A stretch of DNA of 64,000 bases from Medakamo hakoo (lineage: Eukaryota > Chlorophyta > Trebouxiophyceae > Coccomyxaceae). A program made the translations under genes and the position numbers. The notes beneath the pieces are model-generated. The model had not been told where the DNA came from and made no database searches. It worked only from the letters and a program-made list of their open reading frames with translations. Location: assembly GCA_026636295.1 (NCBI GenBank), contig CP089460.1:558001-622000 (forward strand), in the 5' to 3' direction. This document shows, in pieces, positions 40,218 through 55,080 of this stretch. Within the stretch, counting starts at the first letter, position 1. Every line of letters begins with the position of its first letter.

Positions 40218-42215
40218 ATGAGCGCGGCCATCGCCGACCCGCCCGGCTCGCCGCCGCCCGGCGCCATCCACTCGCCGCCGTCGGCGTCCATGGGCGTCAC
40301 CTCGCCCGCCCGCCCCGCCGGCGGGGCCGGCCCGTCATACAGCATGGGCGTCACACGCGAGCCCCGGCCAGGGCGGACGCTGGGCGGCAGTCCGACGAGC
40401 GCAGGCGGCCGCCCTCCTGCCCGCCCGGCCTTTTCCGTCGACGCGTCGCGGCTTTCGTCGTCGTCGTCCGAAGGCGACAGCAGCGACGCTGCTTCTCCCT
40501 CTTCTTCCTCCGACGGCGAGGTCCAGAGCCGGCGACCGGCAGCGGCGCGGCCTGTGCTGTTGGCGTCCGCGCGTCGCACGGCCGACGCGGCGTGGGGAGT
40601 GCCGTCCCTGCTGGCCCTGCTGACGGGGCGGTGGGGCCGGCGGAGCCGGGCGGGCGGCCGACCGCTGGCGGGCGGTGGTGGTGGTCGGGCACGGGGTGCC
40701 ACGCCGCCGGCGGCGGTCGCGCCATCCCCACCACCCCAGCGACAGAAGACACCACCACTCCCAGGCTTGCGGCCCTCCCATCCGGCGGACACAGAGGCGG
40801 CGGCGGCGGCGGCGGCGCGGACGGCCGACGCCGCGGCCGCGGGCGCAGCCCAGGTCGCGGCGCTCGACGCCCGCTTAGCCGCCGCGGGCGCGGACGCCGC
40901 CGCCGCCGCGGCCGCGGGCGTCGACGCCGTCTCAGACGTTCTAGCTGCCGTCGCAGTCGCTGACGCGGCGGGCGCGGCGAGGGCGGCGTCCGTCACAGCG
41001 GCGGCGGCGGAAGTCGCGGCCCGCCTCCAGGCGGCCCGCTCGGCCGTCGCGCGCCAGGCCGCGGCCGTGCAAGCGTCGGCCGCTGCGGCCGCGGCGGCGG
41101 AGGACGCGGCCGCGGCGGCTGCCCGAGCGGCTGCTGATGCGGCTAAACAAGCTCAGGCCGACAAGGAAGCCGCTCGCCGGGCGGCCCAGGAAAAGGCGGC
41201 CGCGGACGAAGCGGCGAGGGTGGAGGCGGCCGCCGCGGCTGCCGCGGCTGAGGCCGCGGCGGCCGCACCCCCTCCACCGCGCGTCTCCGCGGGCGCCGCC
41301 GCCGCCGCCGCCGAAGGCGCAGCCGCTCTAGCAGCCGCCCGCGCTGCTGGTGAAGCCCTGGCGGCCGCCGGGCCCGGCGCCGCGGCGGAGAAGCGGCGCG
41401 TTGCCAAGTTCATCACCCTGCAAGTCACGCAGGTCGCGGGCAGCGTGTCGCAGGTCCGCGCCAAGGCCGGCGCGCTGTCCTCCGCCCTGTCCTCCCTGGG
41501 CGAGGGTCCGGCCCGGACGCACGGTCTGCACACCCTGGCCGCCCGCCTGGCCGCCCAGTGCGAGGCCCAGGTCGCGCTCCACCCGGCGTCCGCGTTCCCC
41601 CTGGCGGACGTGGCCGCGGCCGTCGCGGCCGCGCACCCGGGCTTTGACACCCTCCTCCGCGCCCGGCTGGCCGCCGCGTGCCCGCTGACCATCCCGCGCT
41701 ACCAGCCTGCGGGAGGCAAGCTGGACGACGACGCCTTCTTCGCCGCCAACGGCTACGTGAAGGTGGAAAGCCGGGGAGAAAAGGGTGACGGCCCGCCCAC
41801 GCAAGTGTGGGAAAGCACCGACGCCTGGTGCGGGCGAGTGCGCGGCTTCACCCTCTTCCTCGGCGCGCTGCCCGCGGCGGCGGGCGCCCCGCCGTCCTGG
41901 CCCGCCCAGGGCTGGGCGTACCTGGCCCGCCTGCTGAACGCGCTGCCGGCCAACCGCGGCACGGCGACGGCGCTGGACGGCTTCCTGTGGGCGGGCGGCG
42001 CGGCGCTGAGCGCTGTGTACGGCGTCCAGTTCACCAAGCTGCTGGCGTCGATCGAATCCTCCTTCCTGCCCGCGCTGGCCTCGGGCCCGGACGCGGAGGA
42101 CGCGCGGGCCGTCGCTGTGCGGTTGCGGTCCTACATCCACGGCGGCGGGTGGCGGACCACGCCGGAGGGGAGGGACCTGCCGGAGACGGACGCGAGCGCC
42201 AGCGAGCGGGCGTGA
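40218..42215 (+). CDS. GLE1: GLE1 mRNA export factor
   Basis: Single exon, 665 residues. GLE1 activates the DEAD-box ATPase DBP5 with inositol hexakisphosphate at the cytoplasmic face of the nuclear pore. The N-terminal ~190 residues are Ser/Pro-rich; about 195-380 is a very Ala-rich predicted coiled coil (KQAQADKEAARRAAQEKAAA), as in other GLE1 proteins. The C-terminal GLE1 domain has VAKFITLQVTQVAGSVSQVR, SAFPLADVAAAVAAAHPGFD, LLRARLAAACPLTIPRY, WAYLARLLNALPANRGTATA and LDGFLWAGGAALSAVYGVQF. The stop codon lies in the first copy of a 29-bp tandem duplication. Head to head with TGD3, 253 bp apart. Confidence 0.9.
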   Translation: MSAAIADPPGSPPPGAIHSPPSASMGVTSPARPAGGAGPSYSMGVTREPRPGRTLGGSPTSAGGRPPARPAFSVDASRLSSSSSEGDSSDAASPSSSSDGEVQSRRPAAARPVLLASARRTADAAWGVPSLLALLTGRWGRRSRAGGRPLAGGGGGRARGATPPAAVAPSPPPQRQKTPPLPGLRPSHPADTEAAAAAAARTADAAAAGAAQVAALDARLAAAGADAAAAAAAGVDAVSDVLAAVAVADAAGAARAASVTAAAAEVAARLQAARSAVARQAAAVQASAAAAAAAEDAAAAAARAAADAAKQAQADKEAARRAAQEKAAADEAARVEAAAAAAAAEAAAAAPPPPRVSAGAAAAAAEGAAALAAARAAGEALAAAGPGAAAEKRRVAKFITLQVTQVAGSVSQVRAKAGALSSALSSLGEGPARTHGLHTLAARLAAQCEAQVALHPASAFPLADVAAAVAAAHPGFDTLLRARLAAACPLTIPRYQPAGGKLDDDAFFAANGYVKVESRGEKGDGPPTQVWESTDAWCGRVRGFTLFLGALPAAAGAPPSWPAQGWAYLARLLNALPANRGTATALDGFLWAGGAALSAVYGVQFTKLLASIESSFLPALASGPDAEDARAVAVRLRSYIHGGGWRTTPEGRDLPETDASASERA

Positions 42216-42243
42216 CGGACGCGAGCGCCAGCGAGCGGGCGTT
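42186..42243. repeat. 29-bp tandem duplication across the GLE1 stop
   Basis: Unit acggacgcgagcgccagcga... at 42186-42214 is repeated at 42215-42243 with one difference in its last base. The first copy carries all but the final base of the GLE1 stop; the second lies in the 3' UTR and is followed by a GAGAGG tract. Confidence 0.85.
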
Positions 42244-42357
42244 GAGAGGGTGCGGGGGGGGGGGTCGGTGCAGAACAGCTCCTAGCCCCTTCAGACACGA
42301 AATTGGCCCCCCCCCGTGCGCCCTCCTCTTCGCCTCCCTCTTCCCGCTGCCCATCTT

Positions 42358-43722
42358 ATGCAGGCCTCCTTGGCCCGCGCCGCGACGCCCGGCTGCACCC
42401 GCGTGCCCCGCCGCACCGCCGCCACCCCGCTCCAGCGGTCCGCTGCGCCGCGCCGCGCGAGCCTGCCCCGCCGCGCCGTGTCTGTGATGGCGTCAGCTGG
42501 CGCCGCGAGCAAGAGTGTGTTGGGGGCGTAGTGTGTTTCGGTGGGGACTAGGAGATCTCAGGCAGCGTCCGCGCTGGACGGAATGCGGTGTGGGTGGCCC
42601 GGCCGGGCGGGAGGACGGCCGCAATGCGCTGCGCGTGGTAGAAAAGGCTCGCGCGCACCCTGTGCCTACCCTCTCACCCACCAGCGTCCCCCCCTTCTGC
42701 CATCCCACTCAAAAACAGTGCGCCGCGCCACCGTGGAAGACCGGGCCGCCCTGATCGCGAAAGTCGACACCTTCATCTTCGACTGCGACGGTGAGGGTCG
42801 AGCGCGGAGAGCGAGCAGGGCGAGACGCGCACGCACTGCCCATCCCATTCCATCCCTCACCCACCCTCCCCTCCCCTCAACCCCCCCAGGCGTGATCTGG
42901 CGGGGCGACTCCGTCATCGACGGCGTGCCCGAAACCCTGGACATGCTCCGCGCCGCGGGCAAACGCCTGGTCTTCGTCACCAACAATTCCACGAAGTCCC
43001 GTGCCGGCTACCTGAAAAAATTCACTGACCTTGGCCTCAACGTTTCGGCCGAAGAAATTTACTCGTCGTCTTACGCGGCGGCCGCCTACCTGAAGTCCAT
43101 CGACTTCCCCGCCGACAAGAAAGTCTACATCGTGGGTGAGCAGGGCATTGCCGACGAGCTGGACCTGGCCGGCATCAAGCACATCGGCGGCCCCGCCGAC
43201 GCCGGGAAGACTGTTGAGCTGTCGCCCGGGTATGCCATGCCGCACGACCCGGACGTCGGCGCGGTCGTCGTCGGCTTCGACCGCCACCTGTCCTACTACA
43301 AGATCCAGTACGCGACGCTGTGCATCTCTGAAAACCCGGGCTGCCACTTCATCGCCACCAACACGGACGCGCGCACGCACCTGACCGACGCGCAGGAGTG
43401 GGCGGGCAACGGGTCCATGGTCGGCGCGATCAAGGGGTCCACGCGCCAGGAGCCGACGGTCGTGGGCAAGCCCGCCGAATTCATGCTGGCCGACATCGCG
43501 ACCCGCTTCGGCCTGCGCCGCTCCCAGATCTGCATGGTCGGCGACCGCCTGGACACGGACATCCTCTTCGGCGCGCACGGCGGCCTGACGACGATGCTCG
43601 TCCTGTCCGGCGTGACGACGGAGGAGGCCCTGCTGGCCCCGGAAAACTCCATCCACCCCAACCTGTACACGGGCCAGCTGTCCGACTTGCTGGCGGCCAA
43701 GGACAGCCTGGTGACGGCGTGA
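42358..43722 (+). CDS. PGLP1: Phosphoglycolate phosphatase, plastid
   Basis: Exons 42358-42514, 42719-42790 and 42890-43722 (both junctions phase 1), 353 residues. This HAD-type phosphatase removes phosphate from 2-phosphoglycolate in the first step of photorespiration. The leader, about 50 residues, is Arg/Ala-rich and basic, as expected for a plastid transit peptide. HAD motif I is FIFDCDGVIWRGDSVIDGVP; then RLVFVTNNSTKSR, VGAVVVGFDRHLSYYKIQYA, ENPGCHFIATNTDARTHLTD, GKPAEFMLADIATRFGL and SQICMVGDRLDTDILFG. These align with plant PGLP1 nearly without gaps from motif I on. The exon 1 donor (aaga|gtgtgt) is not strong, so the first junction is the least certain part of the model. Confidence 0.93.
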
Positions 43723-43959
43723 GTGTGGGAAGAGGAGGGGCGGGAGAGAGCAGAGAGGCTGGGGTTGGGCTGGGGGGCGCGCTGTTGATTCTTTTTTATC
43801 CATCCCGTGGTTGTGCGACGAGGCTCTCCTTCTTCACGCGTGCGCGCACGCCCTGCCCTCGTCCGCGTGCGTGCAGGGAAGCCCCCAAAAAGAAAAAAAC
43901 GAGTCCCAGCCGTTTCTACACACACGCACACACACAGCCAGCCAGCTCCGCCCACAACC

Positions 43960-45182
43960 TCAGAACAAGAACACCACGCCATCAGGCGCGCGCGCTTTCT
44001 GGTCTTGCGCCACGCATTCCGCCACCCACATCAGGTTGCGGATCTCCTGTTCGCGCAGCCGCATGTACGCGTAGAAAATGGCGTAATGGAACTGGCGTTC
44101 AAAGGTGAGCGCGCACCGCCGGGCTTCCTCCTCGAACAGCACCTTGTCCAGCGCCGACGCTTCCCCGTACCCCAGGCGCGCGAACAGCGCCCGGTATGGC
44201 GGGCACCGCTCCATGGCGGCCCGGATGGCTTCAAAGTCGTCCGCCCCCGCCAGTTCGGCGTGGCCGTGCGGGTACAGGGCGCCCAGAGACGAGTACAAGC
44301 GGCGGCGGTCGTCGCGCGTGAGGTCCGTGCCCAGCGAGTTGAGCGTGATGTTGAGCGCCCGGCGGTCGGCCTCGAACGCCAGCAGGCCGCCCATGAGCTC
44401 GGCCGTCGCGCCGCCCAGCTTGGCGCAAAAGGCCGCAAAGCTGTCGAGGTAGGCCCGGTAGAGCGTGTTGCGCAGGACTTCGACGTGCATTTCGTCGAGG
44501 TCGTCGGCCGAGAGGGCGGCGCCCTGGAAGTAGGGCGCCAGGGGCGTGTCGCAGAGCACGAGCGTGTACAGGTCCCGGACAGAGGTCGCAACGGCGAGGG
44601 AGGCCAGGCCGTCGAAGCGGCCCAGCGGGTGCGCCTTGTCCAGCAAGTCCTGCACATCCCGGTCGTGGAGCGTGCCGGAGACGACGAGGACGACGTTGTC
44701 GATCATGTGGCCGTGCGTGCAAAAGTCCATGAAGCGGGCGAGGTCGCCGCCGGCAGCCGCCCTCATCGTCGCCCAGTCGTCGACGAGCTTAGCCGTGGCG
44801 GCGTCGACGATGGTGGAGGGTGTGAGGCGCGCGTCGGCCGCCGCGGCGAGGTGGGGGCCGTAGTCCGAGCCGGCCAGGTTGAGCTTGACGTCTTCCAAGG
44901 ATTCGCATTGAAACAGGGCGGCGTAGTCGGCGGAGGTGAGCAGGCCGGCTTTGTGGCCGCGGACGATGCCCTCTGTGTTTGTTGAGAGGGGAGGGAGGGG
45001 GTGCGGGATGGAGAGGTTGAGAAACCGATCGAAACAAATGCCGCGCGCTTTGCGCGTCCCGCACGCGTCCTCGCGCGTGTCTTTCATGCCCACGCCACCC
45101 ACAGCGCCCTACGCCTGCCTCCACGCAACTCACCGAGGTAGCCGTCCTTCAGGTTGAAGGTCAGGGCTTCCAGGCCGGCCAT
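43960..45182 (-). CDS. V-type ATPase subunit d
   Basis: Complement of exons 45134-45182 and 43960-44972 (phase 1, restoring GYLEGIVRGHKAGLLT), 353 residues against about 350 in the family. Subunit d sits on the cytosolic side of the Vo ring, coupling the proton-translocating sector to the central stalk. Recognisable blocks are MAGLEALTFNLKDGYLEGIV, DVKLNLAGSDYG, FMDFCTHGHMIDNVVLVVSG, CDTPLAPYF, VEVLRNTLYRAYLDSFAAFC and the C-terminal FHYAIFYAYMRLREQEIRNL followed by MWVAECVAQ. No targeting signal is seen or expected. It is head to head with the RlmN-like gene (290 bp) and converges on phosphoglycolate phosphatase (237 bp). Confidence 0.95.
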
Positions 45183-45472
45183 TCTTTTTTTCTGATGAGG
45201 CGCGCAGAGACGAAAAAACTGACAGGAGAGAGAGAAAAGCTGTTCCGCGTCAAGCGCGCGGGACAGGCTGGTTCCGCCCTCCACGCGCTGTGTGATTGCG
45301 TGCCGGGCGCAGGGTCAGGAGGAGGGACTGCCCTCAAGTAAGGCCCCGCTTTTTTTTCCCTTCTTTTTCGCGCTTTGAGAGCGAGGGCCGACGGCGCAAG
45401 GGTCTGAGCGCTCAGACCAATTTCGCTCCCCGTCCCCAAAAAAACTTCCGACACACACCGCAAAGCACCCAC

Positions 45473-46479
45473 ATGCTCCGCACCGCTGGGCGGACCGCCG
45501 CGCGGCGGCTCAGCGCGACTGCTGCTGCTGCTGCTGCTGTGCGCCAGGGGAGCGGCAACAGCGGCAGCGGCGCGGCACGCTCGCCTGCCGCACCGCCGCC
45601 GCACCGCATGCCTAGTGCTGGCGGCGGCGCGCCGACGAAAGGCCGGCCGCCGCCCGGCCAGCAACACCGCCCACGACACGCGTCCACGTCCAGCGTCGAC
45701 CGGCGCCCACCCCCACCGTCTGCACCACGCGTGCCCATGAAAACCATCCAGTCCTTTGAACCGGAATGGTCCGACAAAGACGAAGCGGCCGTCGCGGCCG
45801 CCATCCAAGCGAGTGGCGGTGCTGAGGCGTCTTCTTCTTCGAAGGCGGCCAGCCACCCGCCGCTGACGACGCCACTCTTAGCATGGAGCGAGGACGAGCT
45901 GAAAGCGCTGGCCGTGGCGGACGGGCAGGTGCGAAGCGTGGAAGCGGGTTCCCGGAACGAGGAAAAAACGAGGCCAGGCGCGGCGTTTTTTTTTCTCAAC
46001 CTCTTTCCATCCATCCACAACCCGTGCGCGCACACACCCAAAAACAAAACAGGGGGCCTACCGCGGCAAGCAACTGTACGATGCCCTGACCTCTGGCGCG
46101 ACCTCCCTGGAAACAGCGACGTCCCTGCCCAAAGCGTGGAGGGAGTCGCTCGCGGCGCGTGGCGCCGTCACCGGCCGCTCGTCCATCCATGCGGTCGCAA
46201 CGTCGTCCGACGGCACGACCAAGTTTCTCCTCCGCCTGGCCGACGGCCACGTCGTCGAGTGCGTGGGCATCCCGGAACGCCTGAAGAAAGGAGAGGCGCC
46301 CGGTCCTGCGTCGCACCGCCGCCTGACCGTCTGCATTTCCTCCCAGGTGGGGTGCCCCATGCGCTGCGCGTTCTGTGCGACGGGGCGCGGCGGGTTTGCG
46401 CGCAACCTGGCCGCCCACGAGATCTGGGAGCAGGTCCTCCACGCGTCCACGCACTTTGGCCCCGCCGGCTTCCGCGTCT

Positions 46480-46511
<32 letters not shown>

Positions 46512-47102
46512 CTGCTGAATTTGAGGGCCGTCGTGCCGGCGGTGCAGGCCCTGACCGGCCGCCTGGGCATCGGCGCGCGGAAAATCACTGTCTCCACCGT
46601 CGGCGTCCCCCAGGCCATCGCCCGCTTAGGCGCGGCGTTGGGCGGCCTGCAAGTCACGCTCGCGGTGTCCATTCACGCGCCCACCCAAGCCCTGAGGGAA
46701 GCCCTCGTCCCGTCGGCGAAAGCCTACCCGCTGGCGGCGCTCCTGTCCGACTGCGAAACGTATTTCAGCCTGACGGGCCGGCGCGTCACGTTTGAGTACG
46801 CGCTCTTGGCCGGCGTCAACGACGCGCCCGAACACGCGTCCGCCCTGGCCCGCCTGCTGCGCCGGCCCGGGCTCCGCAGCCACATCAACGTCATCCCATT
46901 CAACCCTGTGGAGGGCGCGCCGTTTTCTGCGCCGTCGCGCGCGGCGGCGACCGCTTTTGCGGCGGCGGTGGAGGCGGGCGGCATTCCCGCGTCTGTGCGC
47001 ACGCCGCGTGGCCAGGACGCGGCTGCGGCGTGCGGCCAGCTGCGGAACGAGCACCAGAAGACGCCGCTGGGTGAGGGCGTGGTTGCTGCCGCGGCGGTGT
47101 GA
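45473..47102 (+). CDS. RLMN: RlmN-family radical SAM rRNA/tRNA adenine methyltransferase, organellar
   Basis: Exons 45473-45928 and 46053-47102 (phase 0), 501 residues. RlmN enzymes methylate C2 of adenine in 23S rRNA and some tRNAs. The radical SAM cluster motif is GCPMRCAFCATG with Cys at about 253, 257 and 260. Also visible are AYRGKQLYDALTSGATSLET, SNIVLMGMGEPLLNL, KITVSTVGVPQAIARL, LAVSIHAPTQALREALVP, VTFEYALLAGVND and HINVIPFNPVEG. The C-terminal Cys used in the thiyl mechanism could be that in AAAACGQLRNE. The ~150-residue N-terminal extension is Ser/Pro/Ala/Arg-rich, with a (CTG)n Ala run, and fits a plastid or mitochondrial transit peptide. Head to head with V-ATPase d. Confidence 0.92.
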
Positions 47103-47294
47103 GGGATGTGGGAGTGCAGCAGGGTGCAGAGAGGTTTTGATTTTTTTGCAAGGCAGGAACAATGAAGAATTTGATTTCTTTTTGGCATTCGTTGCCACAC
47201 AGGCACACACACAGGGCAGAACAAGGCAGGGAGGGACAGGGCAGGCGCACAAAAAAAGAATGCAACCCATGCTATCGGACAGAAAATAAATGCA

Positions 47295-47310
47295 GGGGGG
47301 GGGGGGGGGG
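47295..47310. repeat. 16-G homopolymer at the 3' end of the deubiquitinase gene
   Basis: Sixteen consecutive G on the plus strand just outside the minus-strand stop of the USP gene. In the transcript it is a C-run in the first bases of the 3' UTR. Confidence 0.9.
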
Positions 47311-47313
47311 CTT

Positions 47314-51461
<4,148 letters not shown>

Positions 51462-51608
51462 TCAACGAGGGAGTGGGCTGGGCCTGGGGGCGGTGCGTGA
51501 ACAAACAAGGGACAAAACCCCCGCATCAATAACACGTCCCCGCCCGTCGTTAGAGGGCCCGCCACACACACACACACACGCACACACACCACACACGCAC
51601 ACCCGCCT

Positions 51609-53042
51609 TCATCCACCCCCACCCCCATCCACCGCCATCGGCGCCGCCCCACCCCCCCCACCCCCATTCTGCTGCTGCTGCTGCTGCTGGCTCTCTCCAC
51701 CCCCACCCCCGCCCCCACCCCCGCCCCCACTTCCGTCATCCACCCGCGCGTACACGCGCTGCACCAGGGCGCCGTGCCGCAGCTTGACCGCCCGCAGCCG
51801 CGGCAGCGGCGGCACGGCCCGGTACATCTGCACCGTGTTGTCCATGTGCATGAGGTCGCCCGGGCGCACGCCCCAGCCCGCCAGGTCGTCGTCGGTGGTG
51901 AAGGCGAAGCCGAGGCTCAGCCACGTGCCGCGGGTGATGGGGTCGTCCGTCGCGCACAGGAGCAGGCGGGGCAGGGCCAGCGCGCGCGCGATGGCTTCGA
52001 TGCACTCCAGCAGCGCCCGGCCGTACCCCCTGTTGCGGCGCGCCTCGGCCGTCGCGAAGAACGGGACTTCCAGGTACCCGGGCGCGGACCGGATGGCGGC
52101 CGCGCAGATGGGCTTGCCCGCCGGCATGAGCAGCGGCAACGGCCGGCGGGGCGCGCCCAGCTCCGGCACGCCGGGCGGCGGCCCCTCCGCGTCGTACGCG
52201 CCCGGTGGCGGCCACGCCGGCCGGAAGCGGGGGATCAAAATGACCGCGCGGAAGCCGCCAAAGTCCAGGTCGTCCGCGTCGGCGAAGGCGGCGCCGCCGC
52301 CCGCGTCCGCGGGCGAGGCTTCCGCCGTCATGGTCCAGTCCAGGTACTCGTGGATGGTGGCGGCCCGGGCTTCGGCCGCCTTTTTCGTGCCCGGGCGCGG
52401 GGGCGGCACCTGGCCCGCCTCAAACGCGCGGAACAGGAAGGGCAGCTCGTCCCGGGCGGCGCGCGCGCCGGCCCGGCGGTCGCCGCCGCGCTGTGGGTCG
52501 GGGTTGTTGGGTGGTGGTGGTGGTGGTGGTGTGGGTGTGCGCATGCGCGCGCTTTGATGTGCGGCCCGCCTGGGCGGGCGGTGCACGGCACAGAGGTGGC
52601 CCACCCTGGGCACACCCCCCTCCCCCCCTCCCGCCCTCCCCCAAACCCAACGCACCGGCCCTTTCACACTGGAATAATCGCGCAGCTCGTACATCAGCCC
52701 CGGCCGGCCCGGTATCTCGTACGGCTCATTCATGGGCAGGGCGGTGAGCGGTTTGCGCGCCTCGTCCAGGACGGCCCGCCGCGCCGCGCGCTCGGCGGGC
52801 GGGAGCGTCGGGTGTGGTTGGGCCGCGATGGGCGGCGCGACAGGCGGCGGCGGGCCGCCGGGGGGGCCTGGGGGTCCTGTTGAGGGACCCCGCATGTCGG
52901 AGGGGGCGGGAGAGTCGCCAGGCTCGGAGGCGGACGGCCAGGCTGCCGAGGAGGGCGCGGCCGAGGACGGAGCTGGTCGTCCGATGGCGGCACCAGACGC
53001 GAGCGCGCCCGTGCTCGGCGGCCGGGGGGGCGGAATCTCCAT
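51609..53042 (-). CDS. GNAT-domain acetyltransferase, IDM1-like fold
   Basis: Complement of exons 52656-53042 and 51609-52490 (phase 0), 422 residues. The N-terminal ~95 residues are Pro/Ser-rich. The middle has LPMNEPYEIPGRPGLMYELR. The GNAT region shows AAIRSAPGYLEVPFFATAEA, the acetyl-CoA loop RRNRGYGRALLECIEAIARA, then LPRLLLCATDD, TWLSLGFAFTTDDDL and LMHMDNTVQMYR. The pattern of an acetyl-CoA loop followed by a W..LGF segment and a short final strand resembles the GNAT domain of plant IDM1/PHD-finger histone acetyltransferases, but no PHD finger is present. The substrate is unknown; the C-terminal Gly/Gln-rich tail is disordered. It is head to head with secreted protein 1. Confidence 0.75.
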   Translation of the reverse strand: MEIPPPRPPSTGALASGAAIGRPAPSSAAPSSAAWPSASEPGDSPAPSDMRGPSTGPPGPPGGPPPPVAPPIAAQPHPTLPPAERAARRAVLDEARKPLTALPMNEPYEIPGRPGLMYELRDYSSVKGPVRWVWGRAGGGEGGVPRVGHLCAVHRPPRRAAHQSARMRTPTPPPPPPPNNPDPQRGGDRRAGARAARDELPFLFRAFEAGQVPPPRPGTKKAAEARAATIHEYLDWTMTAEASPADAGGGAAFADADDLDFGGFRAVILIPRFRPAWPPPGAYDAEGPPPGVPELGAPRRPLPLLMPAGKPICAAAIRSAPGYLEVPFFATAEARRNRGYGRALLECIEAIARALALPRLLLCATDDPITRGTWLSLGFAFTTDDDLAGWGVRPGDLMHMDNTVQMYRAVPPLPRLRAVKLRHGALVQRVYARVDDGSGGGGGGGGGGGESQQQQQQQNGGGGGGAAPMAVDGGGGG

Positions 53043-53479
53043 GCTGCCGCGCCCAGTGGGAGGTGCACACGCCCAGCCCGATCCCTGGACGGTCAGCAGG
53101 CGGAAGGGTGCCGGTCCTGCGGCGAGACGGGGCAAAAAGTCGAGCTCGCCGCGTCTCGGCGCAGTTTTTTTTTTTTTTCGCCGACCGCGACTCTGCTCTG
53201 CACCCCTCCACTCCGCAGTCCCACCCCGCCTGGACAAAGCGAGAAGGTGAGGGGGGAGGCATTCGCTCCGCCCACCGCGTGCCTGCCCACCAATCCCACC
53301 CCATTGCCCGCCTCCCCGCCCACCCAGCCGCACTGGAAGCCAGCTCAATCCAATCGGCCCCCGCCCCGCGATCGTGTGGGGGACGGAGGCTGCCCGTGCC
53401 TCCACGAAACTTCACCCCCAAATCACACGTCACACGTCCGCCCACACGCCGACCCCCACAGTTCCTCAAACACACGACC
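53043..53479. promoter_or_regulatory. Divergent region, GNAT / secreted protein 1
   Basis: 437 bp between opposite start codons. A T-run of about 14 lies at 53165-53178. No gene signals and no named promoter element are evident. Confidence 0.5.
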
Positions 53480-55080
53480 ATGTTCTCCAAACGCGTGCTC
53501 ATCGCGCTGTCCTGCCTGCTGGCCCTGTTTGCCGTGAGCGTGCAGGGTGAGTTTTGTGCGCGGGGTGGGGGAGGAGCGGGAAAAAAAAGTGAATGCATGA
53601 ACTGCCGGACGCCAGCGCCCGCCGCGGGCTTGGATGGGCTCAACTGGGTGCGACGCTCAGTCGGACGGATCACCACGTGTGTGTATCACAGTGTGAGAGC
53701 AGCAGGCGGTGCAAGATCGGCCGTGCGAGGGCGTGCTCGCCCCCGGGAATGAGGCGCGCGCGCGGCTTCCTCGCGTGCCACAGCCTTGCCCTTGCCTCTC
53801 TCACCTCTATCGACACCCCCCTCCACCGTGCTCCAGCCCGCACGCTCGCCCAGACCCGCGTCTCCGCCGGCGACTTGGGCGGCCGCCCCGCCCCTCCCGA
53901 AGTCTCCACCGGCCCGACCGGCACGGTGGAAGACAACGGCTCCGGCGGCAACGGCGTCCCGTCCGACGCCGCGGCCGACTCCCTGGCTGGCGGCGTGCAG
54001 GCGGTCGACACGCCCGACGTCAAGGCGACCGGCCCCAAGCAGTCCGACCCGGGCTTCGGCGCCGCGACGGCCACGCCCGTGGAATCCGCCCAGGCCGTCG
54101 CGGCCGCCCAGTCCGGCGCGTCCATCGCGTCGTCCCGCAACTTCGCCTCCGAGTTCAACGGCGGGTCCCTGGGCTCTGTCCAGCCGCGCCTGTATGGCGC
54201 GCCGAACTGGGGTGGCGGGTCCGCCAACGCGCCGCCGCAGGGCTACGTCCCCGTCAACTGGCTGAACGCGGAGGTGTACGTCATCCCGCGCCGGTGGGCC
54301 AACAACTTCTTCTCGGCTGTGTCCGGGATTGGTGAGCTGCTTTCGTTTCACGTGGCGCGTGGGGGGTGGAGGGAGCCGCACCACCCCTGCGCAGCGCGCG
54401 TCTCACCCCTGCCACCCGCGCCCACCGCACCCCCCATCCAATGCCACAGGCGCCCGCCAGCTCGTCAACGTCGTCTTCTCCAACTGGGCCGCCCAGCTCA
54501 ACTCGTGGGGCCCGTCTCCCATCTACCGCGCGGTGCGTGCGGGGGGCGGGGAATGGAGGGTTTTCAGGGCGCGAGACAAAAATCACACACCACACCGCTC
54601 ACCATCCCACCATCCCTCCACACTTCCCCAACCCAACAGCCGTCCCTGTCCCAGTCCTTCTCCTGGGGCGCGTACGAGTTCATGTGGTATGCCGCGACCA
54701 CGGGTGAGTGCTGCCTGTGTCGGCCCCCCCCCCCCCCCCCCCCTCAATTTTTCGCTTTTGCTGCGAAGTCCGTTTCCGTGACGACCACTCTCACTTTTCC
54801 GCTTTTTTTTCCATACGCACAGGCTCGTGGGGCTTCAAGACGCCGGCGACGGCCATCGTCATGCAGGACGCATTCTCCAACCAGCTGGCAGTGAAAGTGC
54901 ACACGACGATCAACTGTGCGTGCGTCCCCATTCTGCCAAGGGCGTGGGAAGGGGTTGAAAGGCGTGGCTTTTTTCCATCCCTCACGCCCACACCCTTTCA
55001 AACACACAGTGCAAACGTGGGAGGTCGTCAACGTGCGTGTGGACGACTACCGCTTCAACGGCAACAACTGGGGCAAGTAA
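53480..55080 (+). CDS. Secreted protein 1 of a tandem pair, unassigned domain
   Basis: Six exons: 53480-53546, 53837-54331, 54450-54532, 54640-54703, 54823-54915 and 55010-55080; phases agree and give 290 residues. A signal peptide (MFSKRVLIALSCLLALFAVS) is followed by a Gly/Pro/Ala linker. The second half carries the domain shared with the next gene: PVESAQAVAAAQSG, then WLNAEVYVIPRRWANNFFSA, RQLVNVVFSNWAAQLNSWGP, SPIYRA, FSWGAYEFMWYAATTGSWGF and the end block AVKVHTTINLQTWEVVNVRV. Six aromatic beta-strand-like segments suggest a beta sandwich. The last block faintly recalls the C-terminal (CBM63) domain of expansins, a carbohydrate-binding role, but I would not assign it. Extracellular or wall location is inferred from the signal peptide. 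Four of its five introns are under 125 nt. Confidence 0.72.
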
